A stretch of DNA of 64,000 nucleotides from Opisthocomus hoazin (lineage: Eukaryota; Chordata; Aves; Opisthocomiformes; Opisthocomidae): contig NC_134443.1 in assembly GCF_030867145.1 (NCBI RefSeq), forward strand, positions 1,922,001-1,986,000, in the 5' to 3' direction. The stretch's first letter is position 1. Each line of letters begins with the position of its first letter. The notes beneath the pieces were generated by a model. It searched no databases. It saw only the letters and a list, made by a program, of their open reading frames with translations, and was not told the DNA's origin. Made by a program: the position numbers and the translations under genes. This document shows positions 10,701 through 22,855 of the stretch, in pieces.

Positions 10701-13700
10701 AGCACTTCTATGTCAGCCTACAAAAGTCAACTACCAGGCTCTAAAGTGACACAAGCAATCAATGTATGCCAATTAAGAAAGCTAGAGAGACCTAACTTGA
10801 AAATATTCTTTCAAACATGCACATCTGGAGCTGAACACCATCCAAAACCATGTCTAACCACAACACGTCCTGTACATGCGGATCAAATCCTTGTGGCATC
10901 TTGTGGACAGAGAAAAAGGCATGGTGTAATTAATGTGGAGAAGCCAGGATGGTGACAGAGTTCACTGTGGTGGTGGCTGCACTTCATCGGAAAAGGTCAG
11001 GATAGAGCTCTGTGCCCTGGAATTACTCATTGCTCCTCACCATAAAGGGTATTTGTGTTTCTGTGCTTAATCTGCTCATGTTTTTCTCTTTGTTGACCAG
11101 TTTGCTGCCAGCGTGTCAAAATCATTGCCAGATTATGGTGAGTCACTGCGGAGATCCCTGGAGCAACAGCCTGGGAAAGTCTCGGGCTCGCTCAGAACAG
11201 GCATTTCAGGAGATGTTGACAGTGCTGGTTCTCTGACTGCAGTCACGTGCCAGGTTATTACCCTCCTGGTAATTGCTGGAGTAAGAAGCCCCACTGTTGA
11301 CTAATCAATTTCTCTCTAAAACAAACCACTGGTGATGTTTTCCCAAAGAGGTTACGACTGAATGCCTTAGAATTGGTGGTTACAATATGTTAACTAAACC
11401 AAAATTTTTTGACTTTGTTTTTGGTTTTTTTTTCAATTCCATGAGCCAAGCCCTCACCTCAGCACCCAGCTGAGAGCGTGGCTATGGCCAGGAGCCAGCA
11501 CTGTTGTAGAAGCAGCTGCATTTCACATAGCTACAGCCTGGAGGATGCTGCGATGTTCTTTGCTTTTGTCTAGCACTTGTGGGAGTGTTGTGCCAGCGGG
11601 TTTGCTGCTCTGACACAGTGGTGTTCCCGAAGCTGGGCTAGGAAGCACATTTAGCTTCCTGGAAATGGGATGAAGACTGGGAAAGAGCTGTGAGACAGTC
11701 AGAGATGAAAGCTCACCAAATAGGAGCATCCCATCTGGGATCCGTCCCAGTAGTGGCTCTATTAGGTTCTTATTGATGAGCGTTTAGAGGACAAAAATAT
11801 GTGTTATTACACAGTTCATCAATTCTGGCTCTTCAGCTTTCTTTACAAGCTTTTGATGCCTCACACAGCTGCAGCGTCTAACCCGAGCTGTGGGTGTTTA
11901 CCAGGACACTCCCGGGGTCCTGAGCCAGGGGCTGGGCACCAGTGTGTCCACCTGTCCTTTCCAAGGCGTGCAGGGGTCAGGGAGGGGGAGCTCGCTTGGT
12001 CTGATCGGGAAGGGCAATGCACATGTTCCCCGTTATAAAACCAACTTCAGTTTCCCCTGGCAGTGGTCAGCAAACTATCACCAAAACTATGGGAAACTCA
12101 TCCCTAAAGTTGTGTTTTCATGCTATAAATCATTCATTTGTTATTGCTGCCAACCAGTAAGTGCTAGAGACCAAACCACTGATGAGAGGAAGCAGGACTG
12201 TTGGAGGTAAAGCTTAGTAAAGGCACTGCTAATGCTGAAGTCAGCTTTAGAAGGATTAGCACAAGCATTGTTTCTTAACAGCCACTGCTGTTCTTGTACC
12301 TATTAATTGTCAAATAGAACTATCACTACTGGTTCTGTAAAACTGTCTTCTACAATCATGCACGTTATTATTTTACACTTACATGGTAAACCCCTCAGGA
12401 AAGGCAATGTCTCATGTCCTGCCTTTGAGCACTATCTGTCGCTTTATGGTGTCCAATATAACTGGAACATCCAATAATTACTGGAATTTATAAGCTACTT
12501 TCATAAGATAAAGAGTCCGTAAGTGCTAATCTGCTAATTTTCTGCTGATTCCCCAGAAGGGTGTCAGCTCTGGCAAAGAGTGGGCAGAAATTCACTAACT
12601 CCTGTCCGTTATTTTTACTGATTTATCATCACAGCTCCTTGCTGCACGTTGCCTCTGTTTGCAAAAAGGACAGACACTCACAGAGGCTTTGGCTGTGATA
12701 ACCTTGGTTATGAAGGTCTTGGCAGAGACCTTCTATTCTCTGGACACAAACTCTCCTGTCTTTTTCTCCCACCCTTTGGACAAGGTCCATTGCCATGGTG
12801 GCTGTGAGCTGCACTGCTGACCCTGACGGGCAGGAGAATGCAGCTGAGCTGGCATTTTGCCGTTTGGTTTGGCGGGATGAAACAGAGTGCCTTGTGTGGG
12901 CTGGGCAGCGAAACATGCCTTGCTGCAATTCCTTCCTCTCTCGTGCTTGTTTACACCCTTAACAATTTAAGCCCCGTCCTTCATGGCACAGATTATGCTT
13001 AAATTATGTGGGATGGTTATGACGAAGCTCTAGGCAACTATTATCTGGGTTGTTCCAATTTCTTCCACAGAATAAAGGACTTCAAAGCACCTCTGTGTGA
13101 TTAACACACAGATACAGAGTTCTACTGTAATAAGATTAATGACATGTCACTGCAGTTTTAGGTCTTGATAATGAGTAATAGTTTCACTTTAAAACATGAT
13201 TTTATCAGCCTTCTAAGCAGACCCTCCATAGCTCTGTAGGTCAAGGTTATTCTCTTCACTATACAACACAAATTTTTCTCTGCTATACTAAAATCAAAGT
13301 CTTAAATTTAGGAACCTTCTGGTCTTTATATGGTGTAAAGTTGCTCTATAAATTGAAAAGATACCTAAGAGGATTACCCTACATAAAATCTGGGCTTAAG
13401 TGGTTTAAAAAAAAGTTTGAAAACCAGCCTTGCAGTGTGTTAAATTAAGCTCTCCTAGTTAAAAATATATAGTACAAATGATAGAAGCCCTCCTTCTCCA
13501 GTGAGAACTTCACTTGTTATTTCATTGTGTAAAGAAGTTACAATTCTCCGCAGAAACGGAAAGTCTACAGATTTATTTAATCTCCAGCTCTGCTTCCAGC
13601 TGGAGGATTTGGATTTCTTCAACACATTGGCCAAGGAATTCAAGCTAAAGTTTTCAACATCCAATGGGGAATTTTGCACACTTTCATTGAAAAGAAATGC

Positions 13701-13913
13701 TTTTTGTTGTCAGCTACAACCAGTGACCACAAAGAAGCCGAAGTCCGTTGTTCGATGGATATCACGATGCACGGGGCTCAGAACTAACAACTAACCCCGA
13801 GAAAGATAATTACAGTAGCTGAAGGAATGATCCAAGCAACAACATCTGATTTAAGCAAATGAGGTAATCACCAACAAGTAGGTCTTCTAGCCTCCGGGCA
13901 GTTGGAGGAATTG
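7726..13913. other. Intergenic spacer with possible LTR remnant
   Basis: About 6 kb without a keratin exon. It holds one fairly long minus-strand open frame at 9149-9724 (191 codons), which does not resemble a protein I know and overlaps an antisense AATAAA at 9339-9344; this could be a retroviral LTR remnant. Nothing else is recognisable. Confidence 0.5.
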
Positions 13914-13920
13914 TATAAAA
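13914..13920 (+). promoter_or_regulatory. TATA box of the decaying beta-keratin gene
   Basis: TATAAAAGCAC matches the promoters of the keratin genes at 22.46 and 29.65 kb. The expected exon 1 follows (tttctcctttcagtggctca), but the donor is damaged: the sequence at 13981 is TTAAGTCG where the gene at 22.5 kb has GTAAGTCG. Confidence 0.75.
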
Positions 13921-15171
13921 GCACTTGCAGCTGCCGGCTGTTTACCTGCTGCTTCTAACTTTCTCCTTTCAGTGGCTCATTTAAGTCGCATTTGCCTTTT
14001 GACTGTTCCAGCTTTAGTCTTCGTTTTGGTGTGAAGCATTGTTACTCTCGGAATTGCTATAGCTGTCTGCTGTAAACAAGTCCCTGCTGCAAGCCATCTG
14101 TTGAGGGCGTTTACAGATGTGGATTTGGGGAGGTAAGGTGGGACTTCAAGACCCAGATGAGGCTCTTTCCATTGACTACATGGGGGTCTAGATTCTCCTC
14201 TGTTTTGTACAGTCCCACTATAGAAATACTTTGATACTAGAGATTATTTTTTAGGATGGTCATTTAGCCAGATTCTCATCTAATCAAATGTTCATTCTTT
14301 CATTTACAGAAGTTTAAAACATTAATGCTTTTTCTCCTTTCATGCATACAGAGATTCACATCTCCTATGTATGTTTTAAGGTCTGGTCAGGTGGAAATAC
14401 ACAGAAATACTCAGTTTTCAGGATAAGGCACAATTTTGTCCTAGAAAAATAACTCATAATTGAGCGCACCAGCACTGAGTACTTTTTACTTACTAATTTT
14501 AGAAAATTAAAAGAAACCAGAATATCTGTGAGTGAGCAAGCAGTAGGCTGGGCTGAGCCCAGGTCTGATCTCAGATAAGGCATTTTAGCTCCAGACCTTG
14601 TCTAATGCCTTTTACCATAATATTTGTGCTAATGCTTTTCGTAGTGGGCTCCTTGACTGCAAATATTTCTGTAAAAGGAGCTTCTTATTCTATATTTAAT
14701 CTACGCCTAGAGGCAAATGGATGCACTGCAGTCAGTGCCCTGAGGGACACAGGAACTCACCTGATGAATGCAGGGTGTTCAGTTGGAGAGATCCTGAGGG
14801 CAGGGTCCTGTTTCTGCGCTGGCTCCAGGCGTCGCTATAGACATTTCACACAGTTGTGCAGAGTCAGTGCTTCTGCTGAGCTCTGAAGTCGCCAGAATTT
14901 CTAACAATAATTTGAAACAGAAAAAAATCACGTCTAGCTTGGAATGAGGATGAAACTTGATGGTTCTTATTTTTAAGCTGGCTTACAGAAAGCAATCTAT
15001 CCACAAGCCTTGGCAGAGCACCCAGCTGCCCTCCAAGCTTCTCTCACCACTCCTGTTGTGTGTCCACCCCAGGTGCAGGAAGGGAATGGTGGGTGACAGC
15101 CTGCACTGTAAGGAGCTGTGCACCAGTTGGAAGGGATCAGATGTTATTCCAATCTCCTCCCTGTGTTTCAG

Positions 15172-15627
15172 GCATTCCTGCTTTCCAGAGCAACACCGTA
15201 CTGGGGGGACCTGTGCATACCGTACAGCAGCCCGTGTAAGGTGACGTGCCCTCAGCCCTTTGCCAACGCCTGCAATGAGCAGTGCGTGACATCCTGCGAC
15301 GACTCCAGAGCTGTTGCTTACCCATCACCCGTTGCCCTGACTTTCCCAGGACTGATTCTCAGCTCTTGCCCACAGGAAAGCGTCGTGGGCAGCTGTGGAC
15401 CAGTTGGTGTTGGCCACCTGTTTGGTTCTGGGAGCTGTCTTGGCTACAGGGGCTATGGAAATGCTGTTGGCTTAAGGGGGTCCATTCTTTTTGGAGGCTC
15501 AAACGGTTGTGAGAGTGCATGCAATTCCATCAGGTCTGGATACTCATCATTGGGAAGGGGAAATTGTAGCCCATACTCTTACTGCTGCTACGTCACGTAC
15601 AGCCGAGGAAGCCGTGGGTTGTGCTGA
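15172..15627 (+). pseudogene. Beta-keratin pseudogene, start codon and exon-1 donor lost
   Basis: The reading frame 15196-15627 (143 codons plus stop) has the keratin order: Cys-rich N-terminus (VTCPQPFANACNEQCV), core ([20 protein letters not shown]), Gly/Tyr tail and TGA. The acceptor tttcag at 15166-15171 is intact. The position where ATG is expected, 24 bases into exon 2, reads CCG (15196-15198), and no Met follows in frame before the core. The upstream in-frame ATG at 15118 lies inside the intron. The donor of exon 1 is TT instead of GT. The core has departed from the family consensus at several positions, and the C-terminus is GSRGLC instead of GSCGPC. These hits together point to a recently inactivated gene. 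A non-AUG start or a cryptic donor is possible but less likely. Confidence 0.8.
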
Positions 15628-15827
15628 ATACTTCATGGGAGTTCATGGCACAGAGTGACCAGGGTGTGGAAATCGGGGCAGAAAATCATGGATGGGAAAC
15701 TGAGTCTGAGCAGAGTGAGAGCTCGTGACTCTGACTGAAGCCAGCAGGAGCTCTGAACCCTCAGCAGTGCCCAGAAAAACAGATGTGCTGAAGAAATTTG
15801 TACATCGTTTTGTGGCCTTACACAGCA

Positions 15828-16780
15828 CTGCAGTATAAAAATAATGGAAACTTCATTTGCCTTGGTATGTCTGCTTTAAAAGGAGTGTATGCTAAAGGGG
15901 TAAAAATGGGACATAGAACTCAAATTATACACCTGTAATAAGGAAAGCAGAAATTCTCATACCAAATACATGACTTAACATTACAAAGTTTGTGATATAA
16001 AGGGTCCTGAAGTGTCTGTCTTCACTCCCTGTGTCTTTGCAACGGTTAGCTCTGCTTCTCATGACCGTGAAAAGCCATATTGCACAGCACTGACCTGGTG
16101 TTTGTTCCACCTGAGTTTTCCACTTACCTCTGTTTCAATCCACAGACCTCTTTCTGAGCTCCCTTATTTCTCTTCCAGATGATACAGCAAGTTTCCAGTA
16201 GTCACCAAAATGCAGTTTTCTTGCAGTCACAAGTACTCAGTTCCTTTGGAAATAAGAAATTTGGCCCTTCAGTTTTAGCAAAAAGAGCAAGCTCTTAATA
16301 GGCAGAGAAAATCATGCTATACACATACCCCACTGCCCACCCCTGCTTGGGTCCAGTTCTGTGCTGAAGCCAGGGCTTTCCCAGGTTGGTAATGGGAATC
16401 TATTCCTGCTACTGGCATTTGCAATTAAATTAGCAGAAGACTTGAAGCAGCAAATATGCTTTTAAGATGTAGTGAGTGTACTGAGGGCAACTCCTTTCTC
16501 TTTCTAAGCTAGCAGGAGGATGATGATAACCTCTGATCCAACAGTCTCATGTGATTGTTTTATCCCAACCCCTTTCACCACGAATCCTTACAAAAGATTT
16601 TAGGGCTGTCCACATCTTGTGCATAAGTGGACAACCCACAAACAGCAACCAGGACATCTTATCCTTTGCTGTTGATGAACACCCAGAGGAGCCTGGGTCT
16701 CAAATGAGGTGTCATTTTAGCATCATTGTCTGTTGGTTTTAAGCTGAGGAGAAAAGGAAACCAGAAGGAGAATGTTGTGA
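15828..16780. other. Convergent spacer, no gene seen
   Basis: Lies between the 3' ends of the plus-strand pseudogene and the minus-strand keratin gene. No coding exon or repeat recognised. Confidence 0.55.
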
Positions 16781-16792
16781 TGCAATATAAGC

Positions 16793-16798
16793 TTTAAT
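16793..16798 (-). promoter_or_regulatory. Poly(A) signal (ATTAAA, minus strand)
   Basis: On the minus strand ATTAAA is followed by a stretch ending gcatcacaacattctcc. It corresponds to AATAAA plus gcatcacaatatgttttct in the paralogue at 23.39 kb. Confidence 0.7.
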
Positions 16799-17405
16799 TG
16801 AACCAGGACAAGGACTTCATAGCAGCAGCATAGCATAACAATCCAGAGAGGGTTTGACATGGTAGTCTTCTTTGGGGGCTGAAGTTTGTAGGACAATCTT
16901 CTGTCTTTGATGCATGTGCAGCTTTTGAGAGTCAAGTTTAGTTTCTGTTCGTTTGTTTTGTTGGTTTGGCTTTTTTCTTAAATCCCAGACTATGTGGAAC
17001 TGGGTAGTTCCCAAAATCAAACAGGAGCTTTGAGAAGTTTTTCCACCTCAAAAAGCCATGAATCATCAGTCCATATGAGAGGCCAGAATATAGAGGACCA
17101 ATTTGCACTGACAAATTAGTCTTCTATAAACCACTTGAATTTAAACTAAGGACTTTTCTACATTTCTCAAGCAAATGGCCCCTCAAACACAGAGATCTAG
17201 CTAGCAGACATCTAATCCAACAGGAAGGGAAATACAGTGTCTGGGCTTGTTTCTCAGGATGGCCGAGTGTGCCCAGCTCCTGCGGACCCCTGCTGCAGCC
17301 TGGTATGGCTGCCTCTCTGAAAGCCGCGTTCTGCTGCTCAGTCCCGGACTGGGACTTTGCTCTGGTCCCTACTGGGTCCAGCTCTCCAGGGAATCCCTGG
17401 AGGGT

Positions 17406-17771
17406 TTAGCAGGGCCCACAGCTCCCACGACGGTAAGTCGTGTACTTGCTGGAATAGCAGGGGTAGGAATACCTACCACCCAGGGAGACATCAGACCCCA
17501 AGGAGCTCTGGGCTTCCAAGGAACTCCCATAGCGAAAGAAGTGGTCTTTCATCAGTGGAGCTGAGGTGCCCACGAAGCTCTCCTGAGGACAGGTGCTGAG
17601 GATGGGGCCCGGGAAGTGGACGACCACAGGTGGTGGGCAGACCACGGCACAGGAATCCCCACAGTGGGTGACGCAGTGCTCATTCCAGGCCTTCACGCAT
17701 GGCTTTGGGCAGATCACTTCAGGGTGACACCGGCCACCGGGAAGCTTGCTGACCTTCTCGTAGTGAGACAT
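17406..17771 (-). CDS. Beta-keratin, keratinocyte-like (121 aa)
   Basis: Complete coding exon on the minus strand. The start codon (complement of 17769-17771) gives MSHYEKVSKLPGG; the acceptor tttcag ends at 17792, and the 5' UTR cttgcttccagccagaaag is shared with the gene at 22.86 kb. Cys-rich N-terminus (CPKPCVKAWNEHCVTHC), core CPPPVVVHFPGPILSTCPQE (VHF where most members have VTF), short Gly/Ser/Tyr tail, and the canonical end RRGSCGPC. Intron about 17792-18323; exon 1 18324 to about 18361; TATA box at 18385-18391. It is head to head with its close paralogue at 22.5-23.4 kb and convergent with the pseudogene at 15 kb. The full canonical C-terminus makes it the reference for judging the altered paralogue. 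Confidence 0.93.
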   Translation of the reverse strand: MSHYEKVSKLPGGRCHPEVICPKPCVKAWNEHCVTHCGDSCAVVCPPPVVVHFPGPILSTCPQESFVGTSAPLMKDHFFRYGSSLEAQSSLGSDVSLGGRYSYPCYSSKYTTYRRGSCGPC

Positions 17772-18384
17772 CTTTCTGGCTGGAAGCAAGCCTGAAACAC
17801 ACACAGTGGGGAGAGCATGGGTCAGGGGTGACAGTGCAGGTGCATTTGCAAAGGGGAGCCCTCATTTATTCAAACCACATGATATTCAGAAAGTTACCCT
17901 TCTATAGCTAAGTAGAAAGCCTGATTGCAATTCATATGCATAAATAATGAAGATCAGGTAAACTGTTAGAAGTCAGCAAAGCCTCACAGGGGGAAGGTGA
18001 AGATTAACCTAGTAATATTTATTTAAAGCTGTACCTAAAACTATTGTCTTCATTTGCAAAGCACTCCCAGGCATAGATAAAAATCATTAAGAATTCTTTC
18101 TCTGAAACATGCAAGCAGCTCTTGAAGCCCCATGCTCTCCATATCAAACCCGTACCCTCCAAAGCTGCCAAGCTGAAAGAAGTTATAGAATGTGTTTTTG
18201 TGAAAGCAACATTCTTCCAATAATAGGCAAAGACATATTAAAAGCTCGAACAGAAACACATCAAAACTCTTTAAAAGCCACTTTAGTAACTCACAGAACA
18301 AATTTAACTGAAGTTAGACTTACTCAGTTCACCACGAAGGAGAAACTAAGAAGAGTGGTCTGGAGAGCTCTGTGCTCCTGGCAC

Positions 18385-18391
18385 TTTTATA
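18385..18391 (-). promoter_or_regulatory. TATA box and exon 1 of minus-strand beta-keratin
   Basis: Minus-strand TATAAAAGTGCC. Exon 1 ends ttcgtggtgaactga before donor GTAAGT (complement of 18318-18323), nearly the same exon end as the Cys-rich gene near 4.93 kb. Confidence 0.8.
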
Positions 18392-21300
18392 GGGTTCCTC
18401 AGAGCAGCTTCTGGGTCTGAGCCACGCTTTGGGCATGCGGTCCTTCCTAGTTACAAAACAAACTTTCCTGCATTTGTCACATCAACGGGTGGAGGAATTT
18501 TTGTGTATTGTTTGCTATTAAGCAACTATTGGTTAAATGGTATCACATCCATGTTGCAGCCTGCGGAGATCTTTCATCTCAAAACAGGCACAGTATTCAC
18601 CCTTACTTTCTACTCATTACAAAAATTAGCTTCCTTCTTCCACTTGTCCAAGCTTCAAAGCACGTAACTCAGAGCAGTAAAACAGAGGATTGCTGATTTG
18701 ACAAAAGAGACTTTTTTTTTTGGAAATTAAGATTGATTTTGTCCGGCTTGTTGTAAAGGTTTTCGAGTCTTTTAGTTGCAAATAGGGATGAAACTTTGGA
18801 GGCCTTGGCAAGATACCACCCTCGTCCCTTCTTATTCCCGCTCTCTTTTTCCTCAATAGGTAAATAAAAAAAATAAATCTATAGATCGAAGCCCTTGGGT
18901 GCTGCAGTTACAGTGATCGTCTTGTTCACAGCTACAGAGAAGCAGCTCTGTGATATAAGGACCTTTCTGATGCTAATAAGGAGTTTCCACAGCCTCTTTT
19001 GAAGGGATGGTGGAGGTAGGGGAAACAGCACATGCATGCTGCAGAAGTCTTCTTATCCCCCTTCATTCCTGGGGAACATAGTTATATATTGCCCTAGTGA
19101 AAAACAAGACAAAAAAGGGCAAGGAAACCCTTGCTTAGAAACGCTAGGAAGGAATTATTCTCATGCGCAAGTTATTCCAAAATGTGTTACTTTTAATAAC
19201 TTCTTTGTTCTTAAACATCCTGTTGGGTTCTTTTAGACAGTGGATTCTGGTCTAGCTATGTAGAAGAGCTTGTAATAAATAAATTTACAAAAATTTTACC
19301 CAGCTCCTCATCTGAAGTAACAGAGCACAGATTAAAGTGAGGGGTCAAATGCTGGGGTCCTCCTGCACCTACGTTTAAATTTTTTGACTTAAAGGATTTA
19401 CATGTCACTTCATTTGCTTACAGCATCTAGTAATCAGAGAGCTGAACTAGATTATACATGTTGATTCCATCTTGACAGCAAAACTCATTGAAGGAACCGT
19501 GTCCCTGCCCTACTGTGAGCTGCAATCTGCACTCCCGTGGACTTATCTGGTGGGATGGAAATGCTCTGTTTTCTTTGCTATCTATTTTAAACAGAGACGT
19601 TTCCCTGGTCCTGCTCCTGAACCTGCTAGGGAAACTACAACATGGCAAACCGAAAACAACATCAAGTCCAGACTCAAGGCAAGGTAAAGATGTCCTGGTT
19701 AAGGCACAGTGGTCTGGAGCAGATTTCTAGCATAACCTTTGCCAAGAATTTGGGGAGAGTATTCTAGACACCCTTGTCCTGTGTGCGTTGGGGCGAGCAC
19801 AACCCGCCCTCTGCACGCACTGCCAGAGGCTCTCCCCAGTGGGGACAGTAATCCTTCCTTTCACCATACCTAAAACTGGCTGGTTTTGTTTATTGGTTCC
19901 CGACAGCAGTGACTGTCTGAGCTCTCTATTTTCATGGTATCTGGGCGCCAACCTCATTTACATAAGCTAAGAGATAATAGAATTATAATTATAAATAATA
20001 ACATTAACAAGTACAAGACATGCCCAATATCTCCTCCCAGAGGCTCACTTAATTGCCAAGAGATGTTTGGTAATTTATTTGGCCTCTGTCTTAATCATCT
20101 CTTCTAGAAATCATCAGTAGTAATTTCCCGTTCCGTGTGGGTGTTACACAGGCTTGCATAGAGCAGTATTTTACCTGCTGGGAAAAATGCTTAATATAGC
20201 ACAAAACTGCAAAAGGGGAAGACTAACCTGGAGGCAGAAGAAAGTAGATGAAAATTTGGCTGTGGGGCACACCCTAGGTATGCAGTGATCCATGAGAGCA
20301 GTTTAAATGAAAAGAGTTTCACAGGTAAAACCCCAAGTCCAGAGGAGGGCCATGAAAATGGTCCGAGGGCTGAAGCACCTCTCCTGTGAGGAAAGGCTGA
20401 GACCGACTGGGCTGTTCAGCCTGGAGAAGAGAAGGCTGCAGGGAGACCTTATTGCGGCCTTTCAGTAATTCAAGGGGGCTTACAAGAAAGATGGGGACAA
20501 GCTTTTTAGCGGGCCCTGTAGTGACAGGACAAGGGTTAATGGTTTTAAACTAAAAGAGGGTAGATTTAGACTGGATATAAGGAAGAATTCTTTTACGCTG
20601 AGAGTGGGGAGACACTGGCACAGGTTGCCCAGAGAAGTGGGAGATGCCTCATCCCTGGAGACATTCAAGGTCAGGTTGGATGGGGCTCTGAGCAACCTGA
20701 TCCAGTTGAAGATATCCCTGCTTATTGCAGGGGTGTTGGACTAGATGACCTTTAGAGGTGCCTTCCAACCCCAACTATTCTATGATTCTAAATAATAAAC
20801 CTGTATTTTCTGGTTCTGCTTTGTGGGCTCAGCATCTTTAGGAGGGCAGGTCCACACCAGGCAGAGGTCTCCTGAGCCAGGAGTGACCACTCACCCTTCT
20901 AAAATGAAAGCGATGACCAGATGGTGCCTGACCTGTGCTAATTAATTTTCCTCCAAACAAGACACTTATGAGTCACTGTCTTCTTTTCTTCCTCCTCAGG
21001 CTCTGGAAATGCTCTCAGTTTATGGAGCCCTTTTTAACTCCTACTCTGGAAATCACATTTGCTTTGTGATCAGTTTAGTTGCTGCCCATTTTAGTACTCC
21101 CATCCTTACTTCTCAATCTTAGTCTTTTCTTTTTCTATCTCAAAAGAATGCAAAATCCCTTTTTTTTCACTGCTTTACACACAACCACTCATTTGTACAA
21201 CACTCAAATGAAGTGGGTATTTTTTATTGTTGATTTCTTGATGGGATTATTAAAAGACTGAGGCTAAATAAAGCCCTCAGCCACACTTGTTGGTGCAGGG

Positions 21301-22461
21301 GGAGAGCTGGGAGGAGCAGTCCGCACACCAAGGCTTCATTCCTTTCTCTTCTGCACTGTGACACTGAGTCAAGGACCATTGTTTGGAGGACTGTAAGAAA
21401 CAAAATATGCAACTGTCCAGCTCCAAGACACTGACAACCTAAATACTCATCTCCAAGATGTAATGGGAAGAAAAATTCCTGTCTACACAACACAGAAGAA
21501 AAGTTCATTTACGGGAAATGAAGTCTGTGCAATCAGTGCCCTCTAACATAACTGACACAGACTTTCTGGCATGCCTCAGTCCAGAAAAACAATGGGACAG
21601 GGACGTGGTGGCTCACACAGGTTGCTGAGGTTTAATCACATTGTTTCTGCTCTTTTCTTTCCAAATACAGTAAACAATGCATACTGATGTATGAAATCTT
21701 TAGGATTAAACGGTATTCCTGAAGTCAAGGCTGATCATCATGACAACGCTTCTGCCTTGGTTCTAAGCCCAGTTACATTAGCTGAGAAGTGGTTATTAAT
21801 TTCTATATTTCATATGTAAAAGTAAAGACCTATCATTAAACAGGGCAGAATCTACTACCCTGTTCTGCAGTGCTCAGTTCTCGGTACTGCAGAAGTACTT
21901 CCCATGATGGCAATTTGTAGCCAACAGTCCAATGCTGAAGATGGACTTTGAATTTTAAAAGAAGGTTCTACAATTACTGCCTCCAAAACTCAAATTTTCT
22001 TTCTCTGTACCATAATTGCTAGAAAAAGAATAAAAGTTAAACTGAAATAGCAATAAAAGTAGCAAACAGACTACTGTGGCTTTGAACGAATGTCTGAGAC
22101 CTCTATCTCCAGCTCTGACTTCGTACATATAAGACTGTGAAAAACAAGCGGACACCAATATACAACCAACTCATACAGACATATTGGTGAAGTTTTAAGC
22201 AAATCATGATCTCCTCCTGTCCCCGATAAAGTCAGAGTTATAACAAATATGGAAATCAGCCCCTCTGTTAGACGTGCAAGAAGTCTATGGGCTATGATGT
22301 AGGTGTAAAACCATCTGAGGTGGAGTTTTTTTTGTTAGGAGAAACAATGTGGAAACAATTACCTTGGTTGAGTGACACATGCAAAAAAGTGTATTTGAAA
22401 GACAATGAGCACAGCTGAGGCTAAGAATGGGTCACTTCCCCCAGGGCAAGCTGAGAAACTG
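18392..22461. other. Spacer between divergent keratin genes
   Basis: About 4.1 kb separating two head-to-head promoters. It contains one CR1 fragment (listed separately); otherwise AT-rich with short open frames only. Shared regulatory elements for both promoters could lie here, but I cannot identify any. Confidence 0.5.
20338..20790 (+). mobile_element. CR1 LINE 3' fragment (sense)
   Basis: Contains the typical CR1 3' order: gaggaaaggctgag, ctgttcagcctggagaagag, gggagacctta, ggttgcccagagaagtggg, and a terminal ccaaccccaactattctatgattcta. It is 5'-truncated and non-coding. CR1 is the main bird non-LTR retrotransposon. Confidence 0.92.
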
Positions 22462-22468
22462 TATAAAA
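22462..22468 (+). promoter_or_regulatory. TATA box and exon 1 of beta-keratin at 22.86 kb
   Basis: TATAAAAGCACC; exon 1 ends ctctgctgttcagccaa at 22540 and donor GTAAGTCG starts at 22541. The intron is 22541-22835 and its last part is nearly identical to that of the minus-strand paralogue. Confidence 0.82.
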
Positions 22469-22855
22469 GCACCGGTAGGTAGCCCAGAGTCTGCACACCA
22501 CTTCTCATCGATCCTCATTTCTCCTCTGCTGTTCAGCCAAGTAAGTCGTGTTCTTTGCGGGGCAGGGGAGGGTTTGAGCTCACAGGTCAGTTCTATTTGC
22601 TTCTAAGATATTCAGACAAGGAGTGTTGTAAGAATTATTTCAAGAGATAGAATGAACAGAATAACATGCATTTTGTCTTTCTCACCTTTAGTTCTAAACA
22701 GATTTACCTCTGGTGCTTGCCTTCTGAATGTGTTCCTTCACTGTCACTGGTTTGAATAAATGAGGGCTCCCTTTTGCAAATGCACCTGCGCTGTCGCCCC
22801 TGACCCATGCTCTCCCCACTCTGTCTGTGTTGCAGGCTTACTTCCAGCCAGAAAG

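Noticed and set aside
12034-12040. TATAAAA at 12.03 kb as another keratin promoter
   Set aside because: The following sequence lacks the ctcctct-type leader and GTAAGT donor shared by the keratin first exons, and no coding exon follows.
14605-14886. 93-codon frame with a signal-peptide-like start and several Cys, defensin-like at first sight
   Set aside because: Lies in the intron of the decaying keratin locus, has no own promoter or exon structure, and the Cys spacing does not fit an avian beta-defensin.
15118-15171. Upstream in-frame ATG that would restore a start to the keratin pseudogene
   Set aside because: It lies upstream of a strong tttcag acceptor, inside the intron by comparison with all other members, and the added residues resemble no keratin N-terminus.
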